Below are positions 1-4,257 of a stretch of DNA of 5,624 nt, one piece after another. Source of the stretch: an uncultured Pirellula sp. (GTDB taxonomy: Bacteria > Planctomycetota > Planctomycetia > Pirellulales > Pirellulaceae); NCBI GenBank assembly GCA_903892365.1, contig CAITIF010000935.1, positions 1 to 5,624 of the forward strand, in the 5' to 3' direction. The number at the start of each line of letters is the position of its first letter. Within the stretch, counting starts at the first letter, position 1. Under the pieces are notes generated by a model, which did not search any database, was not told where the DNA came from, and was given only the letters and a program-made list of their open reading frames with translations. The translations under genes were made by a program, and so were the position numbers.

Positions 1-28
1 CGTTACGGTTTCCCTGCCAAATACGGTT

Positions 29-53
29 GTCGCGGCTAGCGCCTGCGGCTCAA
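29..53 (+). repeat. 25-nt GC-rich interspersed repeat, copy 1
   Basis: This 25-nt segment recurs at 164-188 with 24 of 25 bases identical; the only difference is A at 38 versus T at 173. It is GC-rich, contains the doublet GCGGCT twice, and lies in non-coding DNA ahead of an operon. The two copies are in the same orientation with starts 135 nt apart and a strong hairpin between them. This resembles a REP/BIME-like or other non-autonomous interspersed repeat. No transposase or target-site duplication is visible, so the class stays open. Confidence 0.7.
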
Positions 54-69
54 TTTGAAATGCCGAAAA

Positions 70-89
70 CCACGGGCTCTCGCCCGTGG
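70..89. repeat. Perfect 8-bp GC-rich hairpin (REP-like palindrome)
   Basis: CCACGGGC at 70-77 pairs perfectly with GCCCGTGG at 82-89 around the 4-nt loop TCTC. No T-run follows on the plus strand. On the minus strand the stem is followed by a short T-rich stretch (the complement of AAAA at 66-69), so weak minus-strand terminator activity is possible but the run is short. Its position between two copies of a 25-nt repeat favours an interspersed REP-like palindrome. From memory, hairpins with this GGGCTCTCGCCC core are frequent between genes in planctomycete genomes; that is recollection and not shown by this window. Confidence 0.65.
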
Positions 90-163
90 CTACCACCTGT
101 CGCCATTATCGTGGCTTGGATAACGATTGCGATCTTCGTCGCCAGCGTATGAACGTGAGCAAC

Positions 164-188
164 GTCGCGGCTTGCGCCTGCGGCTCAA
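164..188 (+). repeat. 25-nt GC-rich interspersed repeat, copy 2
   Basis: Second copy of the repeat at 29-53, in the same orientation with one mismatch (T at 173). It lies about 50 nt upstream of the putative operon promoter. The stretch between the copies has no credible gene: the only short reading frames there begin inside the hairpin or lack a ribosome binding site. Confidence 0.7.
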
Positions 189-210
189 GGTTCCCCGTCC
201 CGGTAATCTC

Positions 211-228
211 CTCGAAATTTTTTTCGAG
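211..228. other. A/T-rich hairpin upstream of promoter
   Basis: CTCGAAA at 211-217 pairs with TTTCGAG at 222-228 around a TTTT loop, giving a 7-bp perfect stem. It is not followed by a T-run on either strand, so it is a poor intrinsic terminator. It ends 8 nt before the putative -35 box. Its A/T-rich centre could act as an UP-like element or a protein-binding site; this is inference from position only. Confidence 0.4.
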
Positions 229-236
229 AAAAGCTC

Positions 237-265
237 TTGTTACTCAAGGCTACGTGCCGTACTAT
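237..265 (+). promoter_or_regulatory. Putative sigma70-type promoter of the operon
   Basis: TTGTTA at 237-242 (4 of 6 matches to TTGACA) is separated by exactly 17 nt from TACTAT at 260-265 (4 of 6 matches to TATAAT). Transcription would start near 271-273, giving a 5' leader of about 40 nt before the first start codon at 313. It is the best promoter-like pair I can find in the 312-nt upstream region. The following genes overlap, so one promoter could serve all four. Confidence 0.5.
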
Positions 266-276
266 GTAACCAGTAC
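259..276. promoter_or_regulatory. Inverted repeat over the -10, candidate GntR operator
   Basis: GTACT at 259-263 and AGTAC at 272-276 form a perfect inverted repeat with an 8-nt spacer. It covers the putative -10 and the expected transcription start. A direct repeat ACCAGT (269-274 and 277-282) overlaps its right arm. GntR-family dimers bind short two-fold symmetric sites, and YtrA-type regulators typically repress their own ABC operon. A site here would block RNA polymerase, so autorepression by the first gene product is the natural reading. Short palindromes occur by chance, so confidence is moderate. Confidence 0.45.
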
Positions 277-295
277 ACCAGTTTGCTAACTCAGA

Positions 296-302
296 AGAGG
301 GG
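296..302 (+). promoter_or_regulatory. Ribosome binding site setting the regulator start
   Basis: AGAGGGG lies 10 nt before the ATG at 313. The in-frame upstream ATG at 127 has no comparable site and would translate the promoter region and repeat copy 2. This places the regulator start at 313. Confidence 0.7.
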
Positions 303-312
303 AAAGCGCGAT

Positions 313-747
313 ATGTTCTTTTCGATCGATGAAAGCAATGGCGTGGCGATTTATGAGCAGATTGTTCGGCAAGTCACCTTTGCTATTGCGGATGAAACCC
401 TGAAGGTGGGGCAGATGCTTCCCAGCGTTCGGGCTCTAAGTATTGAACTAGCAATCAATCCAAACACGGTTGCGCGAGCTTATCAGGATTTGCTCGCGGA
501 CGGGATTGTGGAAACGTTACGAGGGCGAGGGCTCGTCGTCTGCAGTGGTTCGCTGAAGCGGTGCCGCGACCAGCGTCGCTCGATGATTGCGGAAAGGCTC
601 AAGTCGGCCTTGACGGAAGCTTTGCATGGCGGCTTGGAGGCCGACGATATTCGGGAAATCGTAGACAAGCAACTCAATAAGCTGGATGGCAGTGTTGCCA
701 GAATCAGCGACGCGGGCAATCTCTCCAACCCATCCGAGGTGAAATAA
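313..747 (+). CDS. GntR-family transcriptional regulator, YtrA-like
   Basis: Cytoplasmic DNA-binding regulator of 144 residues, probably the autorepressor of this operon. Residues 1-77 form a GntR winged helix-turn-helix: the opening FFSID, the YEQIVRQVTFAIA helix (14-26), the LPSVRALS segment (36-43), the recognition-helix region with NPNTVARAYQDL (49-60), and the wing with the glycine-rich turn LRGRGLVV (69-76). NPNTVARAY and LPSVR are hallmark motifs of the family. The remaining tail of about 65 residues (78-144) is charged, probably helical, and far too short for a FadR, HutC or MocR effector domain. That size fits the YtrA subfamily, whose short tail serves dimerisation. The start at 313 is chosen for its SD, and because family members begin with this MFFSID-type sequence. 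An extension to 127 would add 62 residues unlike the family. The stop overlaps the ATPase start by 1 nt (TAATG). Ligand unknown. Confidence 0.93.
   Translation: MFFSIDESNGVAIYEQIVRQVTFAIADETLKVGQMLPSVRALSIELAINPNTVARAYQDLLADGIVETLRGRGLVVCSGSLKRCRDQRRSMIAERLKSALTEALHGGLEADDIREIVDKQLNKLDGSVARISDAGNLSNPSEVK
736..741 (+). promoter_or_regulatory. Ribosome binding site of the ATPase gene
   Basis: GAGGTG inside the last codons of the regulator gene, 5 nt before the ATG at 747. With the TAATG stop/start overlap it supports translational coupling of regulator and ATPase. Confidence 0.7.
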
Positions 748-1736
748 TGGCGAACTGTATTTCTGTCAGTGGCTTAGAGATGAAGTTTTCGGGCTGCGAT
801 GCGCTGCAGGGTATCGACTTGACGGTACCTCAGGGGTCGGTCTTTGCCTTGCTGGGTGAGAATGGTGCGGGCAAAACAACCCTGATTCGAATCCTGACGG
901 GATTCCAGCAGCCCACAGCCGGTCGAGCCGAAGTGTGTGGCTTGGACCCGCAGCGTGAATCGCTCGAGATCCGGCGGCGTGTGGGCTATGTCTCGGACCA
1001 GCCTGCCTTGTACGATTGGATGCGGATTGATGAAATCGGCTGGTTTACCGCCGCCTTTTATGCGGATGGCTTTTTGGATCGGTACAGCGATTCGATATCT
1101 CATTTCGATTTGCCTCGCAGTCGCAAAATTCGGAACCTCAGCAAAGGCCAACGAGCGAAAGTAGCTCTCGCGTTGGCGCTAGCTCCCGATCCAGAGCTTC
1201 TGATTTTGGACGAACCGACTTCGGGCTTGGACCCGCATGTGCGGCGCGAATTCATGGAAAGCATGGTCGATCGAGCTGTCACGGGTCGAACCGTCTTACT
1301 CTCCAGTCATCAGATTGCGGAAGTGGAACGTGTCGCAGATCAAGTTGCGATCCTGCATCAAGGCAAGGTGCGACTGTGCGATTCGATGAGTTCGATCAAG
1401 GAGAATGTCTTTGAAGTGACGGTAAGCTTGGAAGATTCTTTGATCGCTCTGCCGCAATTGGATGCGGGGGCCACGGTGCTGTCGGAGCAGACTTCGGGAA
1501 GGCAGCGACGCATGATCGTGCAAGGCTTTACCGACGACATGGCAAAGCTCTTGGAATCGCGAGCTGGCGTTCATGGAGTCCGTTCGCGCCCCGCTTCGTT
1601 GGAAGAAGTCTTTATCGCAACAACTCGAGGGGTGTCATCGAAGGCCCAGGAGAAGAATGCGGCGGGTCGTTCGGATAGCCCGAAGTCTCCAGCAACATCG
1701 CTCGAACTTCTTGCGGGAGGTGACTATGAATCCTAG
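747..1736 (+). CDS. ABC transporter ATP-binding protein
   Basis: Cytoplasmic nucleotide-binding subunit of 329 residues that hydrolyses ATP to drive the permease encoded next. All catalytic motifs are visible: Walker A GENGAGKTT (37-45, K43), a Q-loop glutamine at 85 within YVSDQPALYDW, signature LSKGQ (131-135), Walker B LLILDEP (151-157, with D155 and catalytic E156), D-loop SGLD (159-162) and the switch histidine in SSH (H188). The signature has K where many families have G, a variant common in export-type ATPases of the BcrA/YtrB/EcsA kind. Residues about 220-295 resemble the small C-terminal domain of that group and end with the typical SLEEVFI (284-290). The last ~35 residues are Ser/Ala/Lys-rich, low in complexity and probably disordered; they also encode the next gene's SD. 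It starts 1 nt inside the regulator stop and overlaps the permease start by 11 nt. An export or envelope-stress role is inferred from family and neighbours; the substrate is unknown. Confidence 0.95.
   Translation: MANCISVSGLEMKFSGCDALQGIDLTVPQGSVFALLGENGAGKTTLIRILTGFQQPTAGRAEVCGLDPQRESLEIRRRVGYVSDQPALYDWMRIDEIGWFTAAFYADGFLDRYSDSISHFDLPRSRKIRNLSKGQRAKVALALALAPDPELLILDEPTSGLDPHVRREFMESMVDRAVTGRTVLLSSHQIAEVERVADQVAILHQGKVRLCDSMSSIKENVFEVTVSLEDSLIALPQLDAGATVLSEQTSGRQRRMIVQGFTDDMAKLLESRAGVHGVRSRPASLEEVFIATTRGVSSKAQEKNAAGRSDSPKSPATSLELLAGGDYES
1715..1722 (+). promoter_or_regulatory. Ribosome binding site deciding the permease start
   Basis: GGGAGGTG lies 3 nt before the ATG at 1726 (spacing 5 nt when counted from GGAGG), near the end of the ATPase gene. 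The in-frame ATG at 1573 lacks an SD and would add 51 Arg-rich residues read out of frame through the ATPase. The permease start is therefore 1726. Confidence 0.8.
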
Positions 1737-4257
1737 TGCCATTTGGGAGAACCGGCGGTATCTCGCACCACCTTCACGTTGGAAGATGGTCTGGCAGTTG
1801 GTCTGGAAGGAAACACGCCAGCTCGCTCCGTTAATCGGAATGCTTGTGCTGATTTCGATCGGTTTGAATTGCCTTGCCTTCATGATTCGACAAGGTGAAT
1901 CCTCGGGTAGGTTGCGTTCGGTCGCATTTTTGGGATTGCCGACTTTGTTTGCTGCAGGCGTCGGCGCCATGCTTGTGGGTCAAGAAAGAGAGACAAGGAC
2001 TTTGCAGTGGATGGCATCACTGCCGGTGCCTGGATCGCTTCAGGCTTGGATCAAATTGTTGATTGGGGCGTTTGGGCTGATCGCGATGTGGGTGATAAGC
2101 TTGGCTATAGTCTGTGTCTCAAGTTTCGCCGCCCAAGGGAATTTTGCAGTCACTGGTGACGAGTTTAGCTTTTACCTCGTCCACTCCGTCTTTCTTCTGA
2201 TCGCAGGGCTCGCATGCGCATGGTATTTTCACAACACCTTAGTGGGGCTGCTTGGATTGGTGGCAGTTACTGTCTTGATCACCTTGGTCGACGCCTGGCT
2301 CGCGGATTCTTTCTGGAGTGCGTCTGATGGGATTCGATTGATGGTTCAGGTGGCTTTTTGTGCGTTGGCCCTGGTTGCGCTGCGGGTCACCTCTTATCGA
2401 GCTTATCGCCCACAGAGGGTCGTACGGTCCAGGAGTCAAGCTAACGAGACGATGAGCTATTTTGATCAGTCGTTTGGCTATGCGAAAATACTAACGCCCA
2501 GGTATGCGTTGCTCTGGCAGTTTTCGAAACAGAATCGATGGACATTGCTTGCGATTACTGCACTTTTTGCCTTCGGGGGCATTCTGTTGGCCTACAATAG
2601 CTTTTTCGATTACGGAATACGCGATGGAAACGACGCTAATCCAGTCGCACTCGGGTGTTTCCTCATTGCGTGCTGCGGGCTGGGGGTGATTGTTTTCCAA
2701 GGGGATTCATTGCATCAAAGAATTCGATTTTTAGCGGACCGAGGCGTGTCACCGGGCATGGTTTGGTTCAGTAGGCATGCCATCCCGTTTTCACTGTTAA
2801 TGACCTTTACGATTATCACTGCTGCGATTGGATTCTATTCCATAGTGGGTACTCACGATTCGAGTCAAGATCGGCGAGTCATGCAGTTCGCATTGTTGGG
2901 TGTAGCAGCGTATGCATGGGTCATTTATGCCGTTTCGCAATGGGCCAGCCAAGCGCTGCGAAGTGCGATCGTCTCCACCATTGTTTGCCCAATCGTTGCT
3001 GTGGTGCCATTTGCCTACGGAGCGTTCGTCGTGTCCGAATGCGAGACACCCATCGTACTGTTGCTGGTCAGCTGTGTGATTCCGTTCATTGCAACCTACA
3101 GAACCACGCAACAATGGATGGAGCTACGGGTTTCCAAGAGATTTTGGATTGAACACGGTATTTGGTTGACCATGGCGATTGTGATTCCACTTTTGCCATT
3201 CTTCTACAGCTACCTCACCTATCCGACAATTGCTCCCGCTCAACGCGCCAAACTGCAGGCGGATGCAGAACTGTTCCGTAAAAGTTATCCCGCTTCCAAC
3301 AGGATCAATCCATGGGTGAATCCTGATGAAGTCCCGGCGGACGCTGGAGTTGACATGATGGGTGCTGGCAGCGGCATGATGGCTGCGGAAGGCGAGGGGA
3401 TGGGTATGATGATAGCGGGGGGGGACGCTGAGAGCGTGGCGGACGTAAGCGTTCCAAGCGCTGACGCAAAACCTGCATCGGCTTGGGATCCACCAAATGG
3501 TTTCGCGTCCAATGATCTTGGTTATCTCAATACGACTTCAGGTTTGAATCGGTTGCCGATCGCCGAACGCATGGCCAAACGCGTAGAACACATTGAAACG
3601 CAACTGGCTAGCTTCTTTGCTGGAACGTCAATCGAAGAGAGCCAAGAGACGGTGCAGTTGTACAACGATACGACGCTTCTTCGAATGAAGTTGCAGGGGC
3701 CTAAGAAAACGGAAGCGGATCAGGATCTGTACCGACGAGCCATGAAGAACATGCTCGCCATCTGCAAAGGAATTCGAAGCACGCCTAGCCTATTTGGGCA
3801 ACGCACCGCCGACCGTTACGATGCGTGGCTTTTCAACGAACTGAACCAAAAGGAAGCCAAAGACTTTTTGGGCCAGGAACTGCTCTTGGAAGTGGATGGA
3901 TATTTGCGGGACAAACGTGCTCGCCAAGACATTCGTTACAAGGCCATCGTCCTGGATTGGTTCCGAGCCAAAAATTTTGACTCTCAAGTGGGCCAGATAG
4001 GCCGATTCGATTTGGCCAAACCGTTCACTTCCGTTCGCTGGAAGGCAGATCGAGCTATCGATCAAGTCGCGTGGAATCTTACTCAATGTTTGTTTACCCA
4101 TGATCTAGCCAAACAAGACTCGATCCGTAAGGAAGTAGGGAGATTCTTCATGAATGGTAACTCCCGAGATTCCATCCGATCTCCCAGCGGAAGTTGGTTC
4201 GGAAAATGGGAAACACAAATAGATGCACTTAAGCTACCGAAGGAGGCCGTCCAATGA
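1726..4257 (+). CDS. Large two-module ABC-2 type permease with C-terminal extension
   Basis: Inner-membrane permease of 843 residues, partner of the preceding ATPase. By eye it has about 13 hydrophobic segments: 34-53, 66-85, 109-132, 148-167, 170-192, 203-220, 273-291, 306-325, 352-373, 387-405, 413-433, 441-458 and 476-498. Residues 86-110 carry the cytoplasmic motif typical of ABC-2 permeases (QERETRTL, then SLP, then K110). A degenerate counterpart lies at 325-350, and a WQ-(L/F)-x-x-K-type entry helix occurs at both 23 and 264. The membrane part therefore looks like two tandem modules offset by about 240 residues, fused in one chain. Single-module ABC-2 permeases are usually 250-400 residues. 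After the last segment comes a soluble region of about 345 residues: a Pro/Asn stretch, a Met/Gly-rich linker (544-566), then charged, probably helical sequence (about 606-843) that I do not recognise. If the N-terminus is cytoplasmic, an odd segment count places this region outside. The stop overlaps the next start as ATGA. Substrate unknown. Confidence 0.88.
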   Translation: MNPSAIWENRRYLAPPSRWKMVWQLVWKETRQLAPLIGMLVLISIGLNCLAFMIRQGESSGRLRSVAFLGLPTLFAAGVGAMLVGQERETRTLQWMASLPVPGSLQAWIKLLIGAFGLIAMWVISLAIVCVSSFAAQGNFAVTGDEFSFYLVHSVFLLIAGLACAWYFHNTLVGLLGLVAVTVLITLVDAWLADSFWSASDGIRLMVQVAFCALALVALRVTSYRAYRPQRVVRSRSQANETMSYFDQSFGYAKILTPRYALLWQFSKQNRWTLLAITALFAFGGILLAYNSFFDYGIRDGNDANPVALGCFLIACCGLGVIVFQGDSLHQRIRFLADRGVSPGMVWFSRHAIPFSLLMTFTIITAAIGFYSIVGTHDSSQDRRVMQFALLGVAAYAWVIYAVSQWASQALRSAIVSTIVCPIVAVVPFAYGAFVVSECETPIVLLLVSCVIPFIATYRTTQQWMELRVSKRFWIEHGIWLTMAIVIPLLPFFYSYLTYPTIAPAQRAKLQADAELFRKSYPASNRINPWVNPDEVPADAGVDMMGAGSGMMAAEGEGMGMMIAGGDAESVADVSVPSADAKPASAWDPPNGFASNDLGYLNTTSGLNRLPIAERMAKRVEHIETQLASFFAGTSIEESQETVQLYNDTTLLRMKLQGPKKTEADQDLYRRAMKNMLAICKGIRSTPSLFGQRTADRYDAWLFNELNQKEAKDFLGQELLLEVDGYLRDKRARQDIRYKAIVLDWFRAKNFDSQVGQIGRFDLAKPFTSVRWKADRAIDQVAWNLTQCLFTHDLAKQDSIRKEVGRFFMNGNSRDSIRSPSGSWFGKWETQIDALKLPKEAVQ
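3355..3411 (+). repeat. Met/Gly-rich low-complexity tract in the permease
   Basis: Residues 544-562 of the permease include seven methionines in 19 positions, arranged as three MM doublets (544-545, 551-552, 561-562) plus M559 and separated by Gly, Ala, Ser and Glu. At DNA level this is three ATGATG units in a GC-rich context. It marks the junction between the membrane part and the C-terminal soluble region. It may be a flexible linker or a soft-metal-binding segment; the sequence does not distinguish these. Confidence 0.6.
3417..3424 (+). repeat. G8 homopolymer inside the permease gene
   Basis: Eight consecutive G residues encode the end of A564, then G565, G566 and the first base of D567. 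Read by hand, losing one G meets TAA after seven further codons (ACG CTG AGA GCG TGG CGG ACG TAA). Gaining one G meets TGA after two (GGA CGC TGA). Either slip would end the protein just after the membrane part. Confidence 0.75.
4241..4246 (+). promoter_or_regulatory. Ribosome binding site, upstream start of gene 4
   Basis: AGGAGG, a full Shine-Dalgarno core, lies 7 nt before the ATG at 4254, which overlaps the permease stop as ATGA. It is the strongest support for starting gene 4 at 4254. Confidence 0.75.

Noticed and set aside
106..123. Second possible operator, TTATC-N8-GATAA
   Set aside because: It has the same arm and spacer lengths as the promoter palindrome but unrelated sequence, is about 140 nt upstream of the promoter, and is short enough to arise by chance.
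29..188. CRISPR array
   Set aside because: Only two repeat copies are present, the interval of about 110 nt between them is far longer than a spacer and holds its own palindrome, and no cas-like gene is nearby.
211..228. Intrinsic terminator
   Set aside because: The 7-bp stem is moderately A/T-rich and is followed by AAAAGCTC on the plus strand rather than a T-run. The minus strand has no T-run after it either.
86..289. Small plus-strand reading frame of 67 codons starting with GTG
   Set aside because: It begins inside the right arm of the hairpin at 70-89, has no ribosome binding site, runs through repeat copy 2 and the promoter region, and its translation is Cys/Arg-rich without recognisable features.
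127..312. N-terminal extension of the GntR regulator to the ATG at 127
   Set aside because: It lacks an SD, would cover the repeat, promoter and inverted repeat, and adds 62 residues not seen in the family. The ATG at 313 has an SD and the family-typical opening.
1573..1725. N-terminal extension of the permease to the ATG at 1573
   Set aside because: This stretch is the ATPase coding sequence read in another frame and gives an Arg-rich peptide. The ATG at 1726 has a strong SD and leads into a normal ABC-2 N-terminus.
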